Assembly (NCBI RefSeq): GCF_037176765.1
Contig: NC_090023.1
Coordinates: 103,262,366-103,326,365, forward strand
Direction of reading: 5' to 3'
DNA: 64,000 nt
Source: Anolis sagrei
Taxonomy: Eukaryota; Chordata; Lepidosauria; Squamata; Anolidae
Shown here: positions 46,249-57,060 of the stretch, piece by piece
Numbering within the stretch: position 1 is the stretch's first letter
How the letters are laid out: every line of letters starts with the position of its first letter
Notes under the pieces: generated by a model
Databases searched by the model: none
What the model was told of the DNA's origin: nothing
Seen by the model: only the letters and a program-made list of their open reading frames with translations
Translations under genes and position numbers: made by a program

Positions 46249-46400
46249 ATTCCCCTTCAATGCTGCCTCTGTATCCCATGATCTGATCCCAGATTATCTG
46301 TATATCCCAGATTATCTGGCAGTGGAGACTCATATAACCCAGTTCAAAGCAGATAATCTGGGATCAGATCCTGGGATATAGGGCAATGTAGAAGGGGTCT
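46249..46400. repeat. foldback MITE
   Basis: CCCAGATTATCTG units and inverse; TAGAAGGGGTCT at the right. Same family as 7920-8066. A hAT-like foldback follows at 46423-46545. Confidence 0.6.
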
Positions 46401-47052
46401 AAGCAAACAGTTAGTCTAAAACAGTGATTCCCAAACTCTGGTTCTCTAGGAGTTTTGGACTTCAACTCCCAACTTCAACTCACTTTGGCCAATGGTCTGA
46501 GATTCTGAGAGCTGAAGTCCAAGATACCCAGAGGACCAAATTAGTATATCAACAGAGGCCCCCTGAAATTTAAGAATACTTTTATATTTTGCAGTCCATA
46601 TTGTTCAATGTGACCAGGACTTCATTAGGATGAAGCTCACCTGATTTTGGCACGTAATACTTTAAAAAATATTTTAGCAGTTGCATGGCAGAGCAGTGCA
46701 TCCGTTCTTTCCCTTTTAGAGCCTCAAAATGGTTTGCATACCAATTCCTTTAAGGCTGAGCTATTGTACCTGGCATTATGGGAGCTGTAATTCGAAATAT
46801 TTGGATGACACCAGGTTGCCTGCTACCTGTAGTAACATTTTAGTTGTGTCCAAATACATGTCATTTTTATCTTACTTTTCTCCCAGTATAGGGATTCATG
46901 TTCTTTGTGGAGGGGTCTGTTTGTGTAACAATATAAGTTTTGGCACTTGGATGAATGTTTGGAGAAAGGAACAGCTGTCCATTACCACCCCAGAAAAGAA
47001 AAGATGAACTGTTTAGATGCATAAATACAAAATCCTTCTAAGAGAATTGGCT

Positions 47053-47058
47053 TTTTAT
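47053..47058 (-). terminator. polyadenylation signal, H2A copy A
   Basis: Minus-strand AATAAA about 170 nt past the stop. I did not notice a histone 3' stem-loop in the short 3' flank. Confidence 0.55.
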
Positions 47059-47224
47059 TTTAACATGTACAAATTGTGAAAAATATTTTACAGTTCATAA
47101 AGATATGGTGTTATTTTACATTAGAAAGCGCACAGATCATTGCTGCATGTATAGCCCAAAGCTACGATGCTTACAAATTATTACCCAAGTCCATCTCTGT
47201 GAGATAGTAAGATTTTAGCAGGCT

Positions 47225-47638
47225 TTAGAATTCCTGAGACCGAGTATCTTCGGCAACCCCTTTCTCCCTCATAGTCTTCTTAGGGAGAAGCGAGGCATGG
47301 ATATGCGGAGGAACTCCTCCTTCAGCAATGGTCACACCGTTAAACAACTGGTCTAGTTCTTCATCATTCTTCACTGCCAACTGGATGTGTCGTGGCGAAA
47401 TCCGATGCTTTTTGTTTGCAGAAGCAGCAGTGGCTGACATATTCACTACCTCGAAAACCAGGTATTCCAACGCAGCTGCAAGAAACACTGCGGCTCCAGG
47501 GCTTACTCGGTCAGCATAGCGACCCTCCTTCAAGTAGCGTCTGACCCGTCCCACTGGGAACACCAGGCCAGCTTTGACACTCTTGTTTTTGTGGGGAGTA
47601 GAAGCAGGCTTTGCAGGCTTCTTGCCCCGTCCAGACAT
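47225..47638 (-). CDS. divergent histone H2A variant with H2A.X-type SQEF tail (copy A)
   Basis: An intact 137-residue H2A. It has the N-tail [11 protein letters not shown], helix 1 [39 protein letters not shown] and the docking segment GVTIAEGGV...LLPKK. The C-terminus is RSQEF, fitting the SQ(E/D)-hydrophobic motif that defines H2A.X. Helix 2 is strongly altered ([20 protein letters not shown]): by canonical numbering E64 becomes N, R71 S and D72 A, while E56, E61, D90, E91 and E92 remain. L1 loop N38 is R and P48 is A. A splice acceptor (tttctctgtttatag) sits 8 nt before ATG, so the first exon is non-coding and upstream. The 3' end has a normal AATAAA. It is the tandem sister of the gene at 54.2 kb. 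An egg or germline H2A.X-F-like role is my inference only. Confidence 0.9.
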   Translation of the reverse strand: MSGRGKKPAKPASTPHKNKSVKAGLVFPVGRVRRYLKEGRYADRVSPGAAVFLAAALEYLVFEVVNMSATAASANKKHRISPRHIQLAVKNDEELDQLFNGVTIAEGGVPPHIHASLLPKKTMREKGVAEDTRSQEF

Positions 47639-47690
47639 TATAGCCCCTATAAACAGAGAAAAATATCCCTTTAATATCACCATTTATTAG
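47639..47690 (-). promoter_or_regulatory. splice acceptor and short 5' UTR of H2A copy A
   Basis: The minus strand reads a T-rich tract, tttatag at 47647, then GGGCTATA and ATG. The tract aligns base by base with that of copy B at 54577-54630. The upstream exon was not located. Confidence 0.7.
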
Positions 47691-47809
47691 GCTTCATTAG
47701 ATAGCATACCATCTAACATATTACTGATAAAAACCAGGACAAAGCAGAATGTGGTCAAGATGGGAAAAGTTATTAATGACAATGAAGAAGGCCCAGGCTA
47801 TAGCAGGCA

Positions 47810-47938
47810 TAGGTAAACTTTGGTCCTCCAAGTGTTTTGGACTTCAACTCCCACAATTCTGAACAGCCTACAGGCTGTTGGGAATTGTGGAAGTAAAAGT
47901 CCAAAACACCCAGAGGACTGAAGTTTGCTTACGCCTGA
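47810..47938. mobile_element. palindromic hAT MITE
   Basis: CAGGCATAGGTAAACTTTGG and inverse ending AAGTTTGCTTACGCCTG. No good TSD. It lies just upstream of H2A copy A on that gene's strand, in its intron or promoter region. Confidence 0.65.
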
Positions 47939-48763
47939 GTTATTGCAATTTGGTTTTGCCTGAACCTATTGGGAAAGGCAGGATTTCACTCCTTTTTCTC
48001 CCCCCTGTTTTAATTGTATGCAAACTACCTTTTTTTTTTTACCCTAAACTCAATTTGCACCAGTGGAAGTAAGATAAAGACAAATGGGGAAAGTGGAACT
48101 ACAGAGGATTCATTGTAACTGTTCATACCAAATTGGGAGAGCTGAAAGATAAGAATAGATGAATAGTTGACTTCCTTGCTAGCTTGTCAGAAAGATAACA
48201 ATTAAAGCTTGAACTTCTAAGCACGGTATTATTATCTATATCACCTTCCATGTGTATTAGATCACAGTATGTGCCACACCCATGGTGGAGCATGCAAGCA
48301 ATCTGTGAGTGTGTGTCAACTGTAAAGGAAGATGCATGAAGCTGATTGGTCGGGCAATGCACCAGGTGATTGCTGAGTCTTGAACTTTTGGATACTGTTG
48401 CATTTTTGTTCAGGCTCAAGCTATGCAGTTGCAGAGAGATGAAGAGAGAAGCAGAGAGAGACAGACTGTTTTGCTTCTTGGCTGCTGAAAGAAGGTCTCT
48501 TGTTCATTACTATTCACCCACGTGGCTTATTTTCTTTATCTGGCAAGGCAGTGTGTGGGCTGATCAAACGTGAACTACACGTGGTGTATTTTTACATTAC
48601 ACCACAACCCAGGCCTCAGTTAGGCAAAGTCCTTAGCCTAAAATCAGTAGAACCTCTCAAAGTATATCAAAGTATTCCAAGTGAGAACCAGAAATACAAA
48701 CTAACCCCCACCCCCCAAACTATGCTCAGGTCTGTGCTAGGTTTACTTAATTTCTATCATTGA

Positions 48764-49050
48764 CAGGCCGTAGCCAGGATTTTGATTCAGGAGGGGCTGA
48801 GTTTGATTCGGGGGGGGGGGGGGGCTGAGTCTGAGTGAAAGAGGGTCTACCCTAGCAAACCTTTTGTATTGTTTCCCCAATACCCCCATGCATATGGGAT
48901 ATATTGAGCATGGTGATCAGATCATGATATGAATAAACATAACAGTTTAAATAATGTACCAGAAAGGCCTTCTCGCGGACCACCATGAGAATTTCGGGGG
49001 GGGGGGGCTAAGCCCCTCAAGCCCCCCCCCCCCCCCCGGCTACATACCTG
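48764..49050. mobile_element. hAT element (CAGGCCGTAGCC family), perfect TSD
   Basis: Ends CAGGCCGTAGCCAGG and CCCGGCTACATACCTG. ATCATTGA is exact at 48756-48763 and 49051-49058. It has long G and C runs near both ends. Relative at 59089-59566. Confidence 0.85.
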
Positions 49051-49698
49051 ATCATTGATATTCCTTATGTCTCTCATTACTCAAATAAACTTGGGATGAG
49101 TAGCAGTACATTATATACAGATATAAACAAGTATCAGAATTCCTTTGTTTTAATTCCGTTTTGAAACAACTGCATTAAGCATTTCTTCCTATTAACTTGT
49201 TCAGCAGTCAACATTCCCTTCTTGTAAAATATATGAAGATGTACTTTCTATAGGAATTGACTATGCATGTGGAAATAGATGCATACAAACATAAATACAC
49301 ACACCAAAATCACAAGTTTACACAAATACCATGCAGCTCAAGACAGAATAGTTAAGTTGAAGAGAAACTTACTTCCAAAATGTAGGGAAAGATTTCTTTC
49401 ACTACACTTCACCCAACACCGAGGATGCCTCTCTCTGAGTGCCAGCAGCAGAAAAGTTTTTCCTGTCAAAATATTTCTGATGAAAAGAGGGAAACCCAAA
49501 ATTTGCCCTTGATTGTCTTTTAAGCTCTCTATTGCAGCAAGCTCATTAGATTCCTTTCAGCTGAAATCATTTCATTAACTTGATTTAATCAACCACCCAA
49601 TTAGAGAGACAGACAAGCACATGATGGAGAAATGTCAACTGCTTTATCTTGCAACAGGTGAGTTCTCTGCTAAATGGTAAATGTTACTGTATATTTCA

Positions 49699-49702
<4 letters not shown>

Positions 49703-49758
<56 letters not shown>

Positions 49759-49759
49759 G
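49703..49759 (+). repeat. (TC)n(TA)n microsatellite
   Basis: A CT run of about 17 units followed by TA units, next to a SINE. Confidence 0.9.
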
Positions 49760-49770
49760 TGTCAGGAACA

Positions 49771-50012
49771 ACTTGACATGGTGGCGCAGTGGGTTAAACT
49801 CTTGTGCCTGCAGGACTGAAGACCGACAGGTCGGAGGTTCAAATCCAGGGAGAGCACGGATAAGCTCCCTCTGACAGCTCCACCTCCCTATGCAGGGAAA
49901 TGAAACAAGCCTCCCACAAGGATAGTAAAACAAAAACATCCAGGTGTCCCCTGGGCAACATCCTTGCAGACAGCCAGTTCTTTCACACCAGAAGCAACCT
50001 GCAGAAGCAACT
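49771..50012 (+). repeat. tRNA-derived SINE, type B
   Basis: CATGGTGGCGCAGTGGGTTA head with GGTCGGAGGTTCAAATCC B box. Confidence 0.82.
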
Positions 50013-50183
50013 TAATTTATATGATTCAATGTTGTTTCATAGAGGACACTGCATTCACATCAATAGATATGCAATTGATAGGCCTACCAAACTGTGATTC
50101 TCTTAGATATGTTTGACTTTACACCTTCTAGGTTCAGAAAAACATGGCAAAATGGTAAAAAACAATCAGAACAGTAGGCCAAC

Positions 50184-50545
50184 GTTGTGATTCCCAAATT
50201 TTGGTCCTCCAGGTGTTGGACTTCAATTCCCAAAAGCCTTAGCCATCTTTCCCACAGTTGGGGATCCAAGGTGGCATCTGCACTATAGAATTAATGTAGT
50301 TTGACACTACTTTAACCATCATGGCTCAATGCAATGGAATCACAGGAGCTGTAATGTTACAAGCTACTGTATTTAGCCCACTTTGCTAAAGAATGCTGGT
50401 GCCTCGCCAAATTATAACTCTCAAGACTCCATAACGTGGAGCCATGCAATTAAGAAACAAACTGCATTAATTGTACAGTTTAGATGCATCCTCAATTGAA
50501 GTGCAAAGCATCTGGAGGATCAAAGTTTGGGAACCATTGGTTCAA
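50184..50545. repeat. one foldback MITE nested inside another
   Basis: Outer arms GATTCCCAAATTTTGGTCCT and (inverse) AGGATCAAAGTTTGGGAACC. Inner arms GGCATCTGCACTATAGAATT and the inverse ending TACAGTTTAGATGCATCCT. Confidence 0.65.
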
Positions 50546-51306
50546 CAACATATGGAGAACCAATAAGTTTGCAAACAATTCATCTCCTTCACCTTGTTCC
50601 AGGGTGCTCATGTTTTGCTACCATAAATCTATTATTGAGATACCACTAAACAGACCTTTGCATAGCTTAAAGGTGCTTGCTTAAATTAGCTTTTTTGGGG
50701 TTTTTCTAATGCTAAATGTAAAATTTAGTATGTAACCTGCTAGGGTAGGTGATATATGAGGAAGATTTTAGAAGCTGAGATGTAGCCAGTAATTCAAAAT
50801 GAAGTTTAGATTTTGCAGGTGGGTGACAAAATTGTGTGTGAGTTCTGTTGCACAAATTGCATGCTATTTATTATTGAGGGGTGTAATGCTTGTGTGGGTG
50901 CTGTGGGAATCTGTGTGTACCCCCCCCCCCCCATATTCATTCTAAGTTTCTGAATAAACAGAAGGCTTGCCTTGTGAAAGGCAGAGTTTTCTGAAGGATC
51001 TTATGACTTGGAGAACTAGAGTACACATACATAATTATACATATGCACACACTCCATGGTGACTCTTGAGTTCCCAAAGATTATAATAGATGTGTATAAA
51101 GTCAACAAGGCTTCACCGATAACCATAGAAGTGAACTCTTCAATTATTGTTCAAGGCTAAATATGAAGAGGCTAATCAGTAGAAGAATGGCTACCAGGTA
51201 ATAAACTGGTTTTAGCAACAATTCATGGGTTAGCAGCCCCTTCCATTGATGGAGGCACTTCCCCTTTAGCAAAATCACATATATTCAAAAATATAGCTGT
51301 AGTGAT

Positions 51307-51565
51307 ATAAGAGGAGCCCCTGGTGGCTCCCTTGTGCCGGCAGGACTGAAAACCGACAGGTTGGAGGTTCAAATCTGGGGAGAGCACGGATGAGTTCCTT
51401 CTGTCAGTTCCAGCTCCCCATGTGGGGACATGAGAGAAGCCTCCCACAAGGATGATAAAACATCAAAACCTCCAGGCATCCCCTGGGCAATGTCCTTGTA
51501 GACAGCCAATTTTCTCACACCAGAAGCAACTTGCAGTTTCTCAAGTCACTTCTGACACGAAATAA
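51307..51565 (+). repeat. tRNA-derived SINE, type B
   Basis: GGAGCCCCTGGTGGCTCCCT start, GGTTGGAGGTTCAAATCTGG, end CTCAAGTCACTTCTGACACG plus A-run. A short deletion removes part of the head. Confidence 0.78.
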
Positions 51566-52121
51566 AAAAAAGAAGTGATATAAGAAAACAGTGAGATAAG
51601 GCAGACACAAAGCTTTGTTACATTGCAACTACATCATCCACTTAGATTAGTTGTCAACCTTTGGTTATCCAGATGTTTAGGACTTCAATTCCCAAAAATT
51701 TGTGTGAATTGGACTTATTGGCTGGGATTTCCGATAGCTGAGAACCACTGACTTTGATAGAGCCAGTCACTGGCATTAGAGAATACCTGGTCATTTTGCA
51801 CCCACCAGCATATCAATAGATACTTCCAAATTTGTCTTCCATGCTTCTTGTTCAGACTGCCACTTTTAGCCACATTAGGAACTTATATACTAACCAGAGC
51901 TGAGCCTGTTTAGCTTTCAAGATCAAACATCTGGAGGGTGCACAATCCCTAGCCTCGTCCTCGGAGACTGTGCAGCAGGATCTTGGGACCAGTACCGTAA
52001 AAAGCAGTTCAGAATGCAGAAGGGGTTGAGGAGCACAAGCAAACAAGTTCAGCTCCAGGACTTGTATCTTTCTGCCTTGAAGGTGGCTTTAAGAGTAGAC
52101 CAGAGTTACTTTGCACTGCAG

Positions 52122-53457
52122 CTTCATACAGGTGAAACATTTCATATTGGTGAAATGCTATAATTCTTTTTTTAAAAACTCATACCACTTAGCACCAGTT
52201 AAAGTGATAATGGGCATTATATGAAACACTCAAGATCTGTGGCTTAAACTGCTATTCTAGGAAACCAATTTAATTTTTCAAAATGAGTGCCAGGAGGTTG
52301 TAGGGAATCAAGAAGAACCCGTGTATGCATTTGTTTTAATGATTCAGTAGCAGCTGAATTTGTCAGTTTTAATGCAGTAACCAAACACGGGCCTCCTGGT
52401 GACACAGCAGGTTAAACCACTGAGCTGCTGAACTTGGTTGGTGGTTCAAATCCGGGGAGCTGTTAGGCCTAGCTTCTGCCAATGTAGCAGTTCGAAAACA
52501 TGCAAGTGTGAGTAGATCAATAGGTAGTGCTTCTGCAGGAAGGTAACAGCGCTCTAGGCAGTCATGCTGGGCACATGACCTTGGAGGTGTTTACGGACAT
52601 CGCCAGCTCTTTGGCTTAGAAATGGAGATGCACACCACCCCTCAGGGTCGGACACAACTAGACTTAATGTCAAGGGGAAACCTTTACCTACCAAACACTC
52701 TGCTCCTGTTCAGAAACCACTTTACACTTTAACAGTAGCTTCACATTATGTGCTGTAAAAAGTGAAAGTAGCCCTAAGGGCATAAGACATCAAGCCTCAC
52801 TCCCTCTTTTGCTGGGCATGAATGGGAAGTTAAATTTTGAGCTTAAACTATTGTTTAATATGCTATTGGTTGTATCTTGTTTTGCATTCTGTGTTTATTT
52901 TATGCATTGGGTTGGGCACATTGTGCCATATGTAAGGCACCCTGAGTCCCTTCGGGGAGATGGAGGCAGGGTCCAAAAATACAGTTGTTGTTACTGAAGC
53001 TCAAAGCTTTTCAAGGACCCTTTGTTACAATGTAACAGAAGAAGAGTCTGTTAATGCTTGGAAATATTCTCTATCTGGATAATTTTCAAAATAAAGTCTT
53101 ACCTGATGAGCAGGAAGGAAGAGAAAATCTCCCACAAGGATGTAAATGCTAGAAGAACACATGGGTGTTTGCTTAAGACTGCAAATTTGTTCAAATTATA
53201 TGACCTAGACAAATTTGAATTTGTTTCCGAGCCCAGTCTTTAAGCAATGGAGAATAACACTGAGGATTTTTGGAGATGCAAGACCTTCTTCATCTGGCAT
53301 CCCAAGAGTCTGTTGTTTTGCAACAAGAACAAATATTAAACAACGGGTAGATATTAATAGTTGTTTGAACTCAATGTAACTTCAACCCGTAGTGCTGCTA
53401 AAGGATGTGGGTGGACTTAAAGATTTTACCAATATGAAATGTTTCACCTGTATGAAG
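52122..53457. mobile_element. possible 1.3-kb DNA transposon bounded by a 35-bp inverted repeat
   Basis: CTTCATACAGGTGAAACATT through TGAAAT (52122-52156) is repeated inverted at 53423-53457 with one mismatch. TGCACT occurs just outside each end. Sauria SINE and L2-like pieces lie inside. No transposase is recognised. Confidence 0.5.
52388..52690 (+). repeat. Sauria SINE (type A)
   Basis: GGGCCTCCTGGTGACACAGC head; GGGAAACCTTTACCTA end. Confidence 0.85.
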
Positions 53458-53603
53458 ATGCACTCATAACTGCCTGGTGAGTCTCATCAACAAGCCCCCT
53501 TAAAGGCAAAGAATCTCAAATGTTAAGAATAAGGTATTTGGGAATATGGAGGAAAAAAAATTCTCTGAAAAAAAAAAAAACACAACCAGGTGCCTCTGCC
53601 AGG

Positions 53604-53813
53604 GCCCTTTCACACTACACATTTATAACACTATAATTCTACTGTAACTGCCACGATAACATCCTGTGGGATCCTAGGATTTGTAGTCTAGTCAGACACT
53701 AGAATTCTCTATTGCAGAATTCATAAATTCTAAATTGGAGCCTTCCATAGGCAATTGCAGTTAAAGTGGAATTCTGGCACTGTTATTGTGGGGTGTGAAA
53801 ATGTCCCAAAGAG
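53604..53813. repeat. foldback MITE
   Basis: GGGCCCTTTCACACTACACA pairs with the inverse of GGGGTGTGAAAATGTCCC; inner ATAATTCTACTGTAACTG pairs with CAGTTAAAGTGGAATTCT. Confidence 0.6.
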
Positions 53814-54102
53814 CCCATAATGAAGAGAGGGCCTTTTGCTCTTACCCTCCAACCTGCCCTGAGCATTAACAGCCCTACAAAGCAACTGTCAAGAGTCACT
53901 GGCTACTACCTATTAGGAAATAGCATAGAAAGAACTTTTCTCAAGTCTGTTTAAGCTTCTTCTGAACATTGTGTAGCCAAACTTTGAAAATATTACACTA
54001 ACTGCATAGAAAACTCACTTCTCTTGTCACACATGAGCATTTGATCGGGTTTTTGTTGTTTTTTGCTGAAAGAGACACCAGTCAATTTTTGCATTGTGGA
54101 AA

Positions 54103-54108
54103 TTTATT
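54103..54108 (-). terminator. polyadenylation signal, H2A copy B
   Basis: Minus-strand AATAAA about 67 nt past the stop, as in polyadenylated replacement histones. Confidence 0.6.
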
Positions 54109-54174
54109 ACTACAAAACATACTAAAACAAAAATTAAGTGCATACTTATTAAATGGTCACGAATGCCATGTAAG

Positions 54175-54576
54175 TCACATGGGCTGGCTTTCAGAAGCAG
54201 CTAAGGATGCTGTCTTCTTTGGGAGAAGCTCGGCTTGGATGTTAGGCCGCACTCCTCCTTCTGCAATGGTCACATGGGCAAACAGCTTGTTCAGTTCGTC
54301 ATCATTCCTCACTGCCAACTGGATATGCCGTGGTGCAATCCGCTGCTTCTTGTTTTCATGCGCAGCATTGCCTGCCAACTCCAGTATCTCTGCGGTCAGG
54401 TACTCTAGGACAGCTGTCAGGTACACAGAGGCACCGACACCTATCCGTTCAGCATAGTTGCCTTGCTTCAGGTACCGGGCAACACGAGCCACAGAGAACT
54501 GCAAACCAGCGATTTTGCTCTTGGTTTTCTGGGTAGCAGCTAAGGGCTTTGATGGTTTCTTACCACGTGCTGACAT
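54175..54576 (-). CDS. histone H2A variant, tandem sister (copy B), SQPM tail
   Basis: An intact 133-residue H2A, much closer to canonical than copy [71 protein letters not shown] and a docking segment ending LLPKKT. The acidic patch is kept (E56, E61, E64, D90, D91, E92). Canonical R71-D72 reads HE and T76 is Q. The tail ends ESQPM: SQ sits where H2A.X has it, but the acidic residue is replaced. The open frame continues upstream to 54852, yet the ATG at 54576 matches the H2A start and a polypyrimidine-AG acceptor (tcttctttgtttgtag) lies 8 nt before it, so the extension is intron. The upstream 50 nt align with copy A, showing tandem duplication. Confidence 0.92.
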   Translation of the reverse strand: MSARGKKPSKPLAATQKTKSKIAGLQFSVARVARYLKQGNYAERIGVGASVYLTAVLEYLTAEILELAGNAAHENKKQRIAPRHIQLAVRNDDELNKLFAHVTIAEGGVRPNIQAELLPKKTASLAASESQPM

Positions 54577-54630
54577 GGTGACTCCTACAAACAAAGAAGA
54601 CAATCTCCTTTTATTGCCACCATTTAATTG
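54577..54630 (-). promoter_or_regulatory. splice acceptor and short 5' UTR of H2A copy B
   Basis: The minus strand reads ttgtcttctttgtttgtag at 54585, then GAGTCACC and ATG. Conserved with copy A, which supports a real 5' UTR intron. Confidence 0.72.
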
Positions 54631-55419
54631 GTTTTGTCCCATACAGAAAATCTGGTTATAAAGCTGAGTAAATAAGTAAATGTCAAATACAATTTCCTTA
54701 TTTCTCACCCAGCCCAAGATAGCCTGTAAGAAATTGTAACTAAAAGAATGTATATCAGAGAATGATTTCAAGCCTGGTATTACATCTTTCCAGAGGTGAT
54801 ACACTACAGCATCCATCACCTCCCAAGTTGGCTGGGTATAATAGGAGCTCAAAAATTACTCCCACCTAACTGAGGAAGGCCATGCTAGGTCTTCAAATTC
54901 TACTACTTTTTATAGTAGAGCAAATTCTGAGTACAGTCTCAATACCCCATGGCAAAAAATAATAATACTCTAGAAACACTTGCAGAGTTTTGACATTAAA
55001 ACAATAATTTCAGCTAATAGAAAACCAAAAGGAAAACAGGAGTGGTATTATTTAAAACGACACTAGATGTGCCACAAGGCTCCCAGGTATTACTGAAGGT
55101 AGCTCTACCAAGAAGACAACTTACTTCACTTGTAATCCTGGTTTTGCCCCACATGTAGCATTTGGTTTTTAAGAGAAAACTCCTATGTCACACACTCTCA
55201 GCCCAAGAATACTGTGTTAAGTTTGCCTTAGAGTCATCACAAGTTGTAAATGACATGAAGATGCACAAAACAACTACATGATGTTTACAAAGTGCAGGGG
55301 CCTTCCAAACACATCTCCTAACCCTCCCTGATCCAATGCAACATCCAAAGCCATGCAATATTTATATACCCATGCAGAAGTGATTTATTACATTGGCCCC
55401 TGAACCTTTTTTTTTTTCC

Positions 55420-55676
55420 GTGTCAGGAGATACTTAAGAAACCATAAGCCGCTTCTGGTGTGAGAGAATTGGCCATCTGCAAGGACATTGCCCAGGGGAA
55501 GCCCAGAAGTTAGATGTTTTTACCATCCTTGTGGGAGGCTACTCTTATGTCCCTGCATGGGGAGCTGGAGCTAACAGAGGGAGCTCATCCATGCTCTCCT
55601 CAGATTCGAACCTTCAACCTGTCAGTCTTCGGTCCTGCCAGCATAAGGGTTTAACCCATTGCACCACTGGCAGCTC
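55420..55676 (-). repeat. tRNA-derived SINE, type B
   Basis: CCGCTTCTGGTGTGAGAGAA at the left; CCCATTGCACCACTGGCAGC at the right. Confidence 0.82.
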
Positions 55677-56745
55677 CATCCCTGAACCTTGAACAGTGCT
55701 AGTTATAGAGAAAAGTAAATGGGCAAGAGAAACTCTCAAAATACTGTGAAAACCTTAACCCACTGGCTATCTATAAAAAAGTGACTGACTGGTGTTTCTA
55801 GTTTATTGATAGGCTTATGTCTTTGCAATGTTTCATTAAAAGTTGTTTATACTTCTCCAAAACAAATTATAACATCTTTCATTGACATATACAACTTACT
55901 ATTTAAGTTTTATATATTACAAACAACATTATAAACTAACAGTTGTTAAAGTACTATTGCATATAGCAAAACAACTCAACTCACCGTTAAATTTTTAATA
56001 GTCTTCTCTAGCCAGACAGCAAATTCTTACTGATTTGCAATCAATGGTGCCTCTTTTTAAGCCCTCCTAGTTAGACCTAAGGAGGTCGGCTCATTCACCT
56101 GCATCAATTTTCCCACTGAACTGTACTGGTTTCCCCTTGATTAATTAGACTGCAAAACCCAACATGTTTTCTCTAGAGAAGTCTCATTATGACCAATGGG
56201 ATTGTCTGTGTTTTACGACCTTGAGATAAGACACTTCCATTTTGAGAATGGCAATTTTATGGTTAAATATATTAAATACCTATGGTGTTTCATTCAATGT
56301 TGTTTCACATTCATATAGGATTTTATTTATACAATATCATCAGTGTACACCTTCACTTTAGTTTTCATTTGTTTTCTTATTATCTGAAAAAAGGATATAT
56401 TTTCCCATTATTTTACAAGATCAGTTCAGTAGTGTGGGTTAATGGCAACCCATTGAAATTATAGGGTATCTTTAGAAAAGGAAAACTCAGTGATGGCTTT
56501 GTCAGTTCCTTTCTCTAAAGTATAGCCCACTGTTCACAATCTTCCATCCAGGATTGACCCTACTTAGCTTACAAGATCAGTCAGGATCCTCTGTGACAAT
56601 CCAAATGACTAGATGTTGCTTTGCATTTCTTGGAGAGTGCTAGGTAATACTATTTGTATTTTTAAAAGCTATTCACATGAGTTTAGTATACAGCCTCACA
56701 ATTGGGGGAGGTGGAGAAGATCCAAGTCTTATATTCATTATATTG

Positions 56746-57060
56746 CAATGGTGGTGCAGCAGCTTAAACCACTGAGCTGCTGAACTTGCTGACTGAAAGT
56801 TTGGTGGATCGAATCTGGAGAGCAGGGTGAGCTCCCACTGTTAGGCCAGCTTCTGCCAACCTAGCAGTTTGAAAACATGCAAATGTGAGTAGATCAGTAG
56901 ATCAATAGGTACTGCTCCAGCGGCAAGGTAATGGCGCTCCATGCAGTCATGCTGGCCACATGACCTTGGAGGCATCTATGGACAACGCTGGGTTAGAGCA
57001 CCACCCCCCAGAGTCAAACACGACTAGAGTTAATATCAGGGGAAACCTTTGCTTTTACTT
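56746..57060 (+). repeat. Sauria SINE (type A)
   Basis: GGTGGTGCAGCAGCTTAAAC head, GCAAATGTGAGTAGATCAG body, tail AAACCTTTGCTTTTACTTAC, then a T/G run. Confidence 0.85.

Noticed and set aside
54577-54852. N-terminal extension of H2A copy B by 92 residues in an open frame
   Set aside because: The added part has no H2A likeness and a strong splice acceptor lies just before the H2A-type ATG, conserved in copy A.
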